Part shown: positions 48,703 to 59,439 of the stretch, piece by piece
Layout of the letters: the number at the start of each line of letters is the position of its first letter
How positions within the stretch are numbered: the stretch's first letter is position 1
The notes under the pieces: model-generated
What the model was told of the DNA's origin: nothing
Databases searched by the model: none
The model's input: only the letters and a program-made list of their open reading frames with translations
Assembly: GCA_029582155.1 (NCBI GenBank)
Contig: CM055901.1
Location: forward strand, 50,597,206-50,661,205
DNA: 64,000 bases
Source of the DNA: Panopea generosa
Lineage: Eukaryota > Mollusca > Bivalvia > Adapedonta > Hiatellidae
Direction of reading: 5' to 3'
Made by a program: the position numbers and the translations under genes

Positions 48703-50470
48703 ACCTTAGCTGTGAGAGGAAAGTGATCTTGAGATGGCGCCTTAGACCACTCGGCATGAACCTGAGCAGTAAGAGGAAAGTGATCTTGAGATGGTGCCTT
48801 AGACCCCTCAGCGTGAACCTTAGCAGTAAAAGGAAAGTGATCTTGAGATGATACCTTAGGCTACTTGGTGTGAACCTTAGCAGTGAGAGGAAAGTGATCT
48901 TGAGATGGTGCCTTAGACCACTCAGCGTTAAACTTAGCTGTGAGAGGAAAGTGATCTTGAGATGGTGCCTTAGACCACTTGGCGTAAAACTTAGCTGTGA
49001 CAAGAAAGTGATCTTGAGATGGTGCCTTAGACCACTTGGCGTAAAACTTAGCTGTGAGAGGAAAGTGATCTTGATATGGTGCCTTAGACCACTCAACGTG
49101 AACCTTAGTTGTGAGAGGAAAGTGATCTTGATATGGTGCCTTAGGCCACTGGACATGAACCTTAGCTGTGAGAGGAAAGTGATCTTGATATGGTGCCTTA
49201 GACCACTCGATGTGAACCATAGCTGTGAAAGGAAAGTGATCTTGAGATGGTGCCTTAGACCACTCAGCGTGAACCTTAGCTGTGAGAGGAAAGTGATCTT
49301 GAGATTGGGCCTTAGACCACTCGGTATAAACCTTAGCAATAAGAGGAAATTGATCTTGAGATGGTGCCTCAGACCATTTGGCGTGTACCTTAGATGTAAA
49401 AGGAAAGTGATCTTGAGATGGTGCCTTAGGCCACTGGACATGAACCTTAGCTGTGAGAGGAAAGTGATCTTGATATGGTGCCTTAGACCACTCGATGTGA
49501 ACCATAGCTGTGAAAGGAAAGTGATCTTGAGATGGTGCCTTAGACCACTCAGCGTGAACCTTAGCTGTGAGAGGAAAGTGATCTTGAGATTGGGCCTGAG
49601 ACCACTCAGCATGAACCTTAGCTGTAAGAGGAAAGTGATCTTGAGATTGGGCCTTAGACCACTCGGCATGAGCCTTAACAATAAGAGGAAAGTGATCTTG
49701 AGATTAGGCCTTAGACCACTCGGTATGAGCCTTAGCAATAAGAGGAAAGTGATCTTGAGATTGGGCCTTAGACCACTCAGCATGAACCTTAGCTGTAAGA
49801 GGAAAGTGATCTTGAGATTGTGCCTTAGACCACTCAGCGTGAACCTTAGCTATAAGAGGAAAGTGATCTTGAAATGGCGCCTTAAACCACTCGGCATGAG
49901 CCTTAGCAATAAGAGGAAAGTAATCTTGAGATTGGGCCTTAGACCACTCAGCATGAGCCTTAGCTGTAAGAGGAAAGTGATCTTGAGTTGGTGCCTTAGA
50001 CCACTCGGCATGAGCCTTAACAATAAGAGGAAAGTGATCTTGAGATTAGGCCTTAGACCACTCGGTATGAGCCTTAGCAATAAGAGGAAAGTGATCTTGA
50101 GATTGGGCCTTAGACCACTCAGCATGAACCTTAGCTGTAAGAGGAAAGTGATCTTGAGATTGGGCCTTAGACTACTCAGCATGAACCTTAGCAGTAAAAG
50201 GAAAGTCATCTTGAGATGGTGCCTTAGACCACTCAGCTTGAACCTTAGCAGTGAGAAGAAAGTGATCTTGAGATGATGCCTTAGACCACTCGGCGTGAAC
50301 CTTAGCTATAAGAGGAAAGTGATCTTGAGATGGGGCCTTAGACCACTCAGCGTGAACCTAAGCTGTGAGAGGAAAGTGATTTTGAGATGGCGCCTTAGAC
50401 CATTCAGCGTGAACCTTAGCTGTGAGAGGACAGTGATATTGAAATGGCACCTTAGACCACTCTGCCAAGG

Positions 50471-50800
50471 AGGACACTATACACCTACATGTATATAATT
50501 CTTTGTTCAAATTAACAATATATTATTTAGACATTGCAATAAAAAGACCTTTAACTGCTATTTAACATTTGTTATGAAACTATCAATGTTCCTTTCATCT
50601 GGACTACATTACACAATGTACTTTATATCATTTTTCCTTTCTACTATACTGTCCCTAGTCAGATTACCCAATAACTTTTCCCCCAAACAATTAACAACAG
50701 AATTCTGACATGATTTAAAAGCAAAAACGGTGACTGTGTTAAACACAAGTCCTGGAATTAGTTTATAAAATTTAAATGATCCCCCTGGTGTTGATTGCAG
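50471..50800. other. unique sequence; probable intron end before the exon at 50801
   Basis: AT-rich. Ends in a pyrimidine-containing acceptor, 'ccccctggtgttgattgcag'. No other feature. Confidence 0.5.
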
Positions 50801-50916
50801 TTCACAAGGATTTACGATGTCCTGGAAAGTACATCACGCCAACGAAACCAGGAAATCAGTATAATCATTGAAGACATTGTGCAGATAGCTCTGACTCCGA
50901 CATCTCCGGATATAAG
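50801..50916 (+). CDS. probable internal coding exon of an unknown gene
   Basis: A 116-bp segment with clean splice borders: acceptor 'ttgattgcag' on the left and donor 'gtaagt' on the right. Only one frame is open across it, encoding 38 residues from FTRIYDVLES through SRQRNQEISIII to TPTSPDI, and base composition is more balanced than in the flanks. It begins at codon position one and ends with two bases of a split codon. It is on the same strand as the membrane-protein exon at 56048 and might be upstream of it, but direct splicing would create a TAG, so another exon would have to lie between. Product unknown. Confidence 0.55.
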
Positions 50917-51198
50917 GTAAGTCAGTTAATCGGCTTTTTTTTAGCTTTGAGACAATGAAAGAGTATAAGTAAAAACAAAATGGAATACAATGTGTAATAG
51001 CCTTATTTTATTTATTATTTCAAAAGCATTTTATTTACATGGAGGCTTTATGACTTTTTTTATTTTAATTTCAGTTTTTATTTGAAATAGAAAATTCTGT
51101 ATGTCATGATTTCATTTAAAACAGTAAAACTAAATTTCTCTTCAATTAAAAATAAAACTAAAATTTATAATCCTCAGACAGGATCCGCGCAATTGTAT

Positions 51199-51494
51199 TT
51201 AACCCTTTACTTCATAAAGATGCCTTTGGACGCTTCCAATATTGACGCCTTTGGACGCCTCCAATATTGACGCCTTTGGACGCCTGCAATATTGACGCCT
51301 TTGGACGCCTTCAATATTGACGCATTTGGATGCCTCTAATAAAGAAGGCTTTTGAATTATTGGGTGAATTATGTTTATATTAACTGACAGAGTGGAAAAC
51401 ATCGTAACGAGTAATCTGAATACTTTCTGCACTGTTTTTAAAGGCCTTCTGTGATTGGTGAGGGAAAACACGTATCTATGGAGTAAAGGGTTAA
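51199..51494. mobile_element. piggyBac-like MITE
   Basis: TTAA at both ends (51199-51202 and 51491-51494), the piggyBac target duplication. Terminal inverted repeats are 'ccctttacttcata' on the left and, reverse-complemented, 'ccctttactccata' on the right, with one mismatch. The 288-bp interior has no transposase and holds a 25-bp tandem repeat next to the left end. A 90-codon minus-strand frame covering it comes from the repeat. Confidence 0.75.
51220..51345. repeat. 25-bp tandem repeat inside the piggyBac-like MITE
   Basis: About five units of 25 bp ('gacgcctttggacgcctcca' then 'atatt'). Each contains a doubled 'ggacgcct'-like half. Confidence 0.9.
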
Positions 51495-51964
51495 GTAACT
51501 GATGTTTTATGTCATACAGAACGGTTCTCTGTCACAAAGGGGATGTACAGCACTTTCTCAACATCATTTCCTCTTACCATTGGGGTTGTGGGTTTAAACT
51601 CAACTCTGTTTAAAAGCTTTATATAAGAAATTTTGGTAATTATTTTGAAAAGACAGTGGTTCATCTTGGTTTTATTCTGATGTATTTCTCTATCAGTAAA
51701 ACTGATTGCCATTTAAGGTAGTTCACGATATTCTTATTAAATTCTTGACATCTGGCATAAATGATCAGTACACTTGTACTATGAAGTCTCAGCCTTCATT
51801 TTAGCCTTGTTTTTTAAAATATAGAACTGTTATTTATCTTGTGGTATATATTTTTTGGTTGATTTTTGCCCTTTTTTCCCTTTTAAAATTATCAATATTT
51901 AATTACTTATTTTATTTCCTTTTGACTTGTTAGGTATTGTAAATTATCATCAGGATGTTGCTAT
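51495..51964. other. unique AT-rich sequence, no gene seen
   Basis: Contains a weak B-box-like 'gtgggtttaaactcaa' near 51588 but no tRNA fold. Nothing else. Confidence 0.5.
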
Positions 51965-53155
51965 TAATAAGTGAAGTGACATAGTAGGTAGGGTCTAGCA
52001 GCTGGGGACTGATGTCAGAGGTTACGGTTAATAAGTGAAGTGACATTGTAGGTTACTACGGGTCTAGGGGTCAGAGTGACAGAGGTTATGGTTAATAAGT
52101 GAAGTGACATAGTAGGTAGAGTCTAGCAGCTGGGGACTGATGTCAGAGGTTACGGTTAATAAGTGAAGTGACATTGTAGGTTACTAAGGGTCTAGGGGTC
52201 TGAGTGCCAGAGGTTATAGTTAATAAGTGAAGTGACGCAGTAGGTAGGGTCTAGCAGCTGGGGACTGATGTCAGAGGTTACGGTTAATAAGTAAGTGACA
52301 TAGTAGGTTACTAAGGGTCTAGGGGTCTGAGTGTCAGAGGTTATGGTTAGTAAATGAAGTGACATAGTAGGTAGGGTCTAGCAGCTGGGGACTGATGTCA
52401 GAGGTTATGGTTAATAAGTAAGTGACATAGTAGGTTACTAAGGGTCTAGGGGTCTGAGTGACAGAGGTTATGGTTAATAAAAGAAGTGACATAGTAAGTA
52501 GGGTCTAGCAGCTGGGGACTGATGTCAGAGGTTATGGTTAATAAGTAAGTGACATAGTAGGTTACTAAGGGTCTAGGGGTCTGAGTGCCAGAGGTTATGG
52601 TTAATAAGTGAAGTGACGCAGTAGGTAGGGTCTAGCAGCTGGGGACTGATGTCAGAGGATACAGTTAATAAGTAAGTGACATAGTAAGTTACTAAGGGTC
52701 TAGGGGTCTAAGTGACAGAGGTTATGGTTAATAAGTGAAGTGACATAGTAAGAAGGGTCTAGCAGCTGGGGACTGATGTCAGAGGTTACGGTTAATAAGT
52801 GAAGTGACATAGTAGGTAAGTTCTGGGGAACTCATGTCAGAGGTTACAGATAATAAATGAAGTGACATAGTAGGTAGAGTCAAGGGGATTCATGTCAGAG
52901 GTTATAGATAATAAGTGAAGTGACATAGTAGGTAAGTTCTGGGGGACTCATGTCAGAGGTTAGGGATAACAAGTGAAGTGACATAGTAGGTAGAGTCTAG
53001 AGGTCTCATGTCAGAGGTTATGGTTAATTAGTGAAGTGACATAGTAGGTAGAGTCTAGCAGCTTGGGACTAAAGTCAGAGGTTACGGTTAATAAGTAAGT
53101 GACATAGAAGGTAACTGAGGGTTTAGGGGTCTGAGTGCCAGAGGTTATGGTTAAA
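51965..53155. repeat. 63/64-bp dimeric minisatellite (~127-bp higher-order unit)
   Basis: About 19 units. Type A has 'aataagtgaagtgacatagt' and 'tctagcagctggggactgat'. Type B has 'aataagtaagtgacatagta' and 'ggtctaggggtctgagtg'. A and B alternate from 51970 to 52800. Then shortened A-like units follow ('aagttctggggaactcatgt'), and the A-B form returns once near 53030. Confidence 0.93.
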
Positions 53156-53479
53156 CAAAATAAAAGTTAAAACGTTTCAATATATCTGGACCATTGAAAA
53201 CTGTCTAGAAATGATCCATTAAAAATGGCAATGAAATTCTTTAAATCCACATTGAAACACTATTTTCATCAAAGAAAAACATAAATTTTTGTTTGATCAT
53301 GTTAAATACAAAAGAAAATGTTTTGCAAACTGTTTATTTTTTGGTCTCTAATAAGGCACTCATTTGGAATCAGTAAGTCCCATGTCCCACCTACATTCAG
53401 GGACTTTTTTAGGAATTAAAAGGGAGTTTAATTATCATTAAAAAGGGCAATAAATGTCTTAAAAAATAATTATCAAAAT
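53156..53479. other. AT-rich sequence, no gene seen
   Basis: No exon or repeat was recognised. It may be the unmatched part of the inverted dispersed repeat next to it. Confidence 0.4.
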
Positions 53480-53730
53480 ATGACAAAATCAATATCTGAA
53501 TTGAAATCCCCATTCTTAAAATAGACAGCACTTAAATACTGTTTGACAACCTTTGCATCAACATTTCTACTAAGATAAACTACTTGTAATCCTGTATAAA
53601 GGATCAAATTGAAATCAAAATTAAATCATATGACATATCTAATACAAAATATGTTGCAATTTTAAGGGGCAAATCTACTTTAGTCTTACCTAGGCGCGTA
53701 GCGCAAGTTAAGAAATCCATTTTCAATATA
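53480..53730 (-). repeat. dispersed repeat, copy 2 (inverted relative to 15620-15890)
   Basis: Its reverse complement follows 15620-15890 colinearly, including 'gcgcctaggtaagactaaag', 'ttaaaattgcaacatatttt', 'tttgatttcaatttgatcc' and 'aaggttgtcaaacagtattt'. Confidence 0.65.
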
Positions 53731-54439
53731 GTATTTTGACATGTTATATATAGGAAATTAATGTAATTAGCCAAATGTAAATAGATACATAAATATAAGA
53801 GACATGAATGTTAAATATTGTTTGTTATTATAGGAATTTTGTTAAAAAAACAGTTGGATGAGCAGTTGTAAAAAAATCTTACAATTCCGAAAAATAAAAC
53901 TGGTACATTTAATTGGATGAAACAGGCTGTCAAATTTACATTCTATTTAAGCTTTCGAAACACCACGGATCTGCTCAAGACTGTTTAAAAATATATAATT
54001 TATGAACATCAATATCTTATTTTCAAGTTAAGATTCCATCATTTTTAATGTTGTTGTAAACCAGTGTTATCTTAATTGGAATATTGGTGATTTTATAATC
54101 TATCATCAAAATGTCAATTTTCAGATTTGATAAACTGAGTATAATAGCATTGTTAAAAGGAGTTAAGAAATCAAGAACCATCAAATACTGTCACTTCATG
54201 GTTAAACATTCAACACACAAACTGTTGGAATAGAACAATTATATTTGTGTGGGAAACGAATGAATGAAAATGTTACTGCATAACACCACATTATAGGTTA
54301 TATGATGCCAACAGAAAAAAAGAATACAGGCACACTGTACATGTAAAATAACAACAAATTTACATTATGAAAACACAAAACTAACATATAAATATACAGA
54401 AGGAACCATAAACATTTATACATGTTAAATGAAAAGCAG
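53731..54439. other. AT-rich unique sequence, no gene seen
   Basis: No convincing coding or RNA feature. Confidence 0.5.
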
Positions 54440-55430
54440 GGTGGTAGTGTAATGGATAGAGTGTTGGCTGCTCACACCAGAGGTTACAGGTTTGATCCTT
54501 CACTCAACCTGATGCTTCTCATAAAACAACACTCAGAACTGGTTCTACCCAGGAAGTGGATGCAATCCCTCACTCAACCTGATGCCTCTCATAAAACAAC
54601 ACTCAGAACTGGTTCTACCCAGGAAGTGGACGCAATCCCTCACTCAACCTGATGCCTCTCATAAAACAACACTCAGAACTGGTTCTACCCAGGAAGTGGA
54701 CGCAATCCCTCACTCAACCTGATGCCTCTCATAAAACAATACTCAGTACTGGTTCTACCCAGGAAGCGGACTCAATCCCTCACTCAACCTGATGCCTCTC
54801 ATAAAACAACACTCAGAACTGGTTCTACCCAGGAAGTGGACGCAATCCCTCACTCAACCTGATGCCTCTCATAAAACAACACTCAGAACTGGTTCTACCC
54901 AGGAAGTGGACGCAATCCCTCACTCAACCTGATGCCTCTCATAAAACAACACTCAGAACTGGTTCTACCCAGGAAGTGGACTCAATCCCTCACTCAACCT
55001 GATGCCTCTCATAAAACAACACTCAGTACTGGTTCTACCCAGGAAGTGGACTCAATCCCTCACTCAACCTGATGCCTCTCATAAAACAACACTCAGTACT
55101 GGTTCTACCCAGGAAGCAGACTGAATTTCTCACTCAACCTGATGCTTCTCATAAAACAACACTCAGAACAGGTTCTACCCAGAAAGCGAACTCAATCCCT
55201 CACTCAACCTGATGCCTCTCATATAACAACACTCAGTACTGGTTATACCCAGGAAGCGGACTCAATCCCTCACTCAACCTGATGCCTCTCTTAAAACAAC
55301 AATCAGTACTGGTTCTACCCAGGAAGTGGACTCAATCCCTCACTCAGTCTGATGCCTTTCTTAAAACAACACTCAGTACTGGTTAACCTTTCAGGATCCC
55401 AGGAAAGAATGGTTAGGTTAACTGATCATC
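54440..55430 (+). mobile_element. tRNA-derived SINE whose body is expanded into a tandem array
   Basis: The head (54440-54510) has A box 'tagtgtaatggatagagtg' and B box 'aggtttgatcct'. The body motif 'tactggttctacccaggaag' then appears not once but in about 13 tandem 70-bp units. After the last unit, 55380-55430 ('tactggttaacctttcagga' and on to 'ggttaggttaactgatc') matches the minus-strand SINE fragment at 61985-62115. Array and both SINE flanks together look like one element with an internally amplified body. A 76-codon frame over the head is an artefact. Confidence 0.75.
54496..55395. repeat. 70-bp tandem array derived from SINE body
   Basis: About 13 units, each with 'caatccctcactcaacctga', 'tgcctctcataaaacaacac' and 'tcagtactggttctacccag'. 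The left end of the unit ('aatccctcactc') resembles the B-box end of the SINE head ('gatccttcactc'), suggesting where the first duplication joined. The units are very similar to each other. Confidence 0.93.
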
Positions 55431-56047
55431 TGTTAGCCCTCGATAACATAAAAATGATGCTAAATATTCAAACAAACAAATTGTTTACCAGTATCATTTT
55501 TCCAAATATCCTGTCAAAGCATCTCTTCAATTGGCACACATTTTAATGAGTCAATGATATTTCTTATGCTTTCGAGTTTTGCATATAATTATACCTATTA
55601 CTTTTTTAATGATCCTTGTAATGTTTACCAGTTTGTGTATAACATAAAACTGGGCTGCAAGTTGTGAATATTTGATGAAACCAATTATGATACCATTAGT
55701 TTATTCCAAGTTACGAGCCGCCTGACAATCCCTTCATGTGAATTTTTATACTTTTACCAGACATAAAGAAGTTATGAATTGCAAAAGCAGAGAAAAGTAA
55801 AGTTGTAATTATTTATAGCTGACAATAAGTCCTGAAAATTTATTGATTGAATCATTAATTCTGTTAAATATAGCTTATGACACAAAAATTGCCATAAACA
55901 ATACAAAAACCATCAGAAGAGTTGTAAAGCCAATATAAACAGAAAGTCAATGTTCATCATCAGTTACATAATTACATAGCTATTGTCAGAAGCTTTTAGC
56001 AATATTATATTTTGGTAACTTATGTTACGATGTACTAATATCTTCAG
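55431..56047. other. probable intron sequence before the exon at 56048
   Basis: AT-rich with no open frame of note. Ends with acceptor 'actaatatcttcag'. Confidence 0.5.
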
Positions 56048-56926
56048 ATAGGGCACGTAATTGAGAGTCTGCAGCTGGATCACGGAATGAAGATCAGAAT
56101 GCATATAAATGAGGAAATGCTAAACTGCACAAGTAGCGTTCACTATAACCTCACTCTAAACACCCTGGTTAACCACACCGTCTGCACGTGCAGTCATCAG
56201 GAGCCAGTACATAAAGAGGTGCAACTTGAGGCCTTCTTCTACATAGTTGTTGTTATCGTGTTCTACGCCACGAGTATAGTACTCTTACTCGTCAAGTATG
56301 CTCGTAATGATGACGAGGAAGAAACCCTCAAGTTCCAATACTCGGAATTTGTGAAGAGGGAGAGATTCCAGGCGCCACTGTATAAAAATAGAGTGGCCCT
56401 CGAGAGGACAAAAACAGTTTTAGATCTATTGGAGAGTGGCAATAACCTCGGATGCAACTGTCCTACTATAACCATCAGCCAGTGTTCAGATATCAGCCAG
56501 GACGCGGACAATGAGCAGGACTACACGCAACACACGGCAGATATTACATATCACGTAGAGACTGCAGCAGACGTGTTAGATGATGGAACAAACATAGTGA
56601 TCAATATAAATAGTGACAGTTGCTCGGAAACTCAACTTGAACCAAGCTCTGTATTAGCGACATCGGACTCAAAACATGCAAATAGTAATAAAAATGGCGG
56701 CTTTCACTCTGACAAATTTGGAAGATATTCTAGAATGACATCCGAGCACAGCTCAGAAATTGATGACCATTCTTCTGGTATATTTTCACTGTCATATGAC
56801 ACAGGAATGGATTATTTAAATGAAGTGGAAAATTCTAACCGGTGTGAGTGGGAAGATGCAGACGAGACGGTGATGTACGTCTACGGATGTTACGATGCAC
56901 ACTACGACAAATATCACAGTATTTAA
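56048..56926 (+). CDS. last exon of a single-pass membrane protein, KCNE-like
   Basis: The frame is open from acceptor 'atatcttcag' (56047) to the TAA at 56924; a stop lies in frame just upstream of the acceptor, so this is the true exon start. The first ATG is at 56087 (279 residues from it), but the reading frame probably enters from an upstream exon. Numbered from that Met: N-glycosylation sequons at 13, 21 and 29; Cys 14, 33 and 35; one transmembrane segment at about 49-69 (FFYIVVVIVFYATSIVLLLV); then KYARNDDEEE and a long acidic, Ser-rich cytosolic tail ending in a Tyr-rich stretch. The short glycosylated N-terminus, one helix and 'FYIVVV..FY' with a basic residue after the helix resemble KCNE subunits (closest by eye to KCNE4), which modulate voltage-gated potassium channels at the plasma membrane. 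The tail is longer than in vertebrate KCNEs, and the helix-exit motif differs. Membrane protein: confident. KCNE assignment: tentative. Confidence 0.75.
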   Translation: MGHVIESLQLDHGMKIRMHINEEMLNCTSSVHYNLTLNTLVNHTVCTCSHQEPVHKEVQLEAFFYIVVVIVFYATSIVLLLVKYARNDDEEETLKFQYSEFVKRERFQAPLYKNRVALERTKTVLDLLESGNNLGCNCPTITISQCSDISQDADNEQDYTQHTADITYHVETAADVLDDGTNIVININSDSCSETQLEPSSVLATSDSKHANSNKNGGFHSDKFGRYSRMTSEHSSEIDDHSSGIFSLSYDTGMDYLNEVENSNRCEWEDADETVMYVYGCYDAHYDKYHSI

Positions 56927-57708
56927 TTGGTCCACACTTTTAACAATCTTTAAATTTTTTTAAGTGGTATACTGGATAATAATATTCAAAATGAAATTTC
57001 AAGTGTATGCATGAAAAAGAATTCCTGTTTTTAACAAGGCACACAAAATGGATTTAAGGAGTGTTACATTTTGGCTATCGGTACACACCATTTTTATAAC
57101 AAGGATATACACTATATCTATAGTAAATACAAAACCAAATGAATCACAGCCTATTCATGAGTCACAATATCAAAGGTCAATGTCATCCTGAAGGAACCAA
57201 ATGTTTTGATCTGAATTGCAGCATAATTATATCCAAAAAGTACGAGATGTTTTGATATACTGATCATTGATTTCTAACCTGTATAATTTGTATAACATGT
57301 GCTATGTTTGCAAATTTCATTAATGACATCCATCTGGTTTACAAGTTATTTAATAGTATAATTATTCAGTTATTCTATTAAAATCTAAAAGTGAATAATT
57401 GTTTTGTTTAAATTTTCTCAGTGTACATATTCCAAATTAACTTACACAGGTGCTGTAAATTTCAATATAAATGACCATGTGGTCGTTGGTCTCCATTAAA
57501 AACGGCGGACTAACAAAGTACAATCTTTTCAGGAGAAACAAAATTATAATTTTCTCATATAGTTTGATAATTATAAACCGGAAGACTTGTAAACATAAAG
57601 GTAGCAGAAACTGTTGCTTCGGCAATTTTTTATTAAAAAAAAATCTCAATTTTTATATTACTTTTAATTACTAAAAAAGTTGCAATTTCGTCATTTTAAC
57701 ATTTTCAC
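56927..57708. other. probable 3' UTR and downstream sequence
   Basis: AT-rich with no further coding. A weak ATTAAA near 57378 could serve as a poly(A) signal. Two ~70-codon frames around 57440-57670 overlap on opposite strands and have no features. Confidence 0.4.
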
Positions 57709-58358
57709 ATGGTCATAATGGGTGTTCCGATTAGATATCAACTTTGTCATAATGGGTGTTCTGATTACATATCAACTTTGTCATAATGGGTGTTCTGATT
57801 AGATATCAACTTTGTCATAATGGGTGTTCTGATTACATATCAACTTTGTCATATGGGTGTTAAAGATATCAACTTTTTCATAATTGGTGTTCTGATTAGA
57901 TATCAACTATGTCATAATGGGTGTTCTGATTAGATATCGACTTTGTCATAATGGGTGTTCTGATTGAATATCAACTTCGTCATAATGGGTGTTCTGATTA
58001 GATATCGACTTTGTCATAACGGGGTGTTATGATTGAATATCAACTTTGTCATAATGGGTGTTCTGACTAGATATCAACTTTGTCATAATGGGTGTTCTGA
58101 TTGAATATCAACTTTGTCATAATGGGTGTTCTGATTGAATATCAACTTTGTCATAATGGGTGTACTGATTGAATATCAACTTTGTCATAATGGGTGTTCT
58201 GATTGAATATCAACTTTGTCATAATGGGTGTTCTGATTGAATATCAACTTTGTCATAATGGGTGTTCTGATTAAATATCAACTTTGTCATAATGGGTGTT
58301 CTGATTAAATATCAACTTTGTCATAATGGGTGTTCTGATAAGATATCAACTTTGTTGT
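57709..58358. repeat. 34-bp minisatellite array
   Basis: About 19 units of 34 bp ('tcataatgggtgttctgatt' then 'agatatcaactttg'). Variants 'agatatc', 'gaatatc' and 'aaatatc' come in blocks. Unrelated to the 34-bp array at 11743. Confidence 0.95.
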
Positions 58359-59439
58359 TTTTCATGTAGATGTAAGATGAATGTCCACACATTTAAATGT
58401 AAAATATTGAAAATATAAAAAATAGTAGGTCAGGCATTTTGACTGGAGACCAATGATATATGCTTGTGAACCATGCAACTTATGGGACAATATGGCCGAG
58501 TGTGCGCAAATTAACACTTTTAATGTGTATTGTTCACATGGAGAATAATCACATACTTTACTGAAGAATACAACTTTTACAGTAGGTGTTTCTTTTTTCT
58601 CTCAGTGTATCACATTGGATAATATTAAAAAGGTTGAAAAAAAAAAAGACAACAAAATTATATCTCAATAATTTAATGCAACTGTTTTCTGTGTTAATGT
58701 TCAAACCTTACATGACATTAGATACACATAAAAAACAAACATACAAATAACTAAACTACTAGTACAAATGAATATGGCAATATTTTCTATCACTGAATAT
58801 ATGTAAATTAACCTCTCAATATATCACAAAATATTTTCTTCTTTTTAAAAATATATGGTAGTTACGTACCATCTGCCACACATGTTGGCATTATATAAGT
58901 TCCAAGCTGAAGGTCAGATGGACAGTTTATATATCGTTTTAACTCTGCTATCTAAGTAAAAATACACCTTAAAATGCCTTCAGCTTTTATGACAAAAAAA
59001 CCTTAAAAAAATTTAAACTTTTAAAAAATGCTTTTATTTTAAAATGAATACTAAACATGTTAAATTTGATATGACAAAATGATCATTATAACAATCTAAA
59101 AAGAATGTAATGGTATGTTTATCTTTATCACAGTTACTTTTCTTTATTAAAGAACAATGACCATGTTAGGCCATAAAATCTAAGGACGGTATAAACATTA
59201 TATCACAAATACAGCTGTCATAAAATAGTATCCATTCTAATACTTTATGTCCTTCCTCAAGCATGCAAAAAATTCAGTTTTGTTATGTCAGTTCAAGGTA
59301 TATAAACTATGATTTAATATCAGGTTACCAAATTACAATAAATACAAATCTCAGTGCATTGTATTACCAAGCTTATTGTTCGACTTGATTCAATATTATT
59401 ATACAACCAAGTTCAACATATTATTCCACCAGGTGTGCA
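58359..59439. other. AT-rich unique sequence, no gene seen
   Basis: No coding, RNA or repeat feature recognised. Confidence 0.5.

Larger units (their letters stand above)
32925..50470. repeat. 17.5-kb satellite array of 57-bp units
   Basis: About 300 tandem units. Each has 'accttagcagtgagaggaaa', 'gtgatcttgagatggtgcct' and 'tagaccactcagcatga'. The unit is exactly 19 codons, so one plus frame (MNLSSERKVILRWCLRPLS) and two minus frames (for example AEWSKAPSQDHFPLTAKVH) stay open. Runs reach 688 codons on the minus strand (46178-48244) and 468 on the plus (48870-50276), but every frame breaks repeatedly along the array. Within a unit 'atcttgagat' is a small hairpin. Variants cluster locally (for example 'ctatgagaggaaattg' around 33.8-38 kb and 'aataagagg..gattggg' around 49.6-50.1 kb), showing local homogenisation. 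No promoter, splice or start context supports translation. Confidence 0.97.

Noticed and set aside
51555..51620. tRNA-like B box 'gtgggtttaaactcaa'
   Set aside because: No matching A box or foldable anticodon arm at the right distance.
54422..54652. A 76-codon open frame
   Set aside because: Lies over the SINE head and first 70-bp units.
50801..56926. Direct splicing of the exon at 50801-50916 to the one at 56048
   Set aside because: The left exon ends with two bases of a codon and the right exon starts at codon position one in its open frame. The junction would give an immediate TAG.
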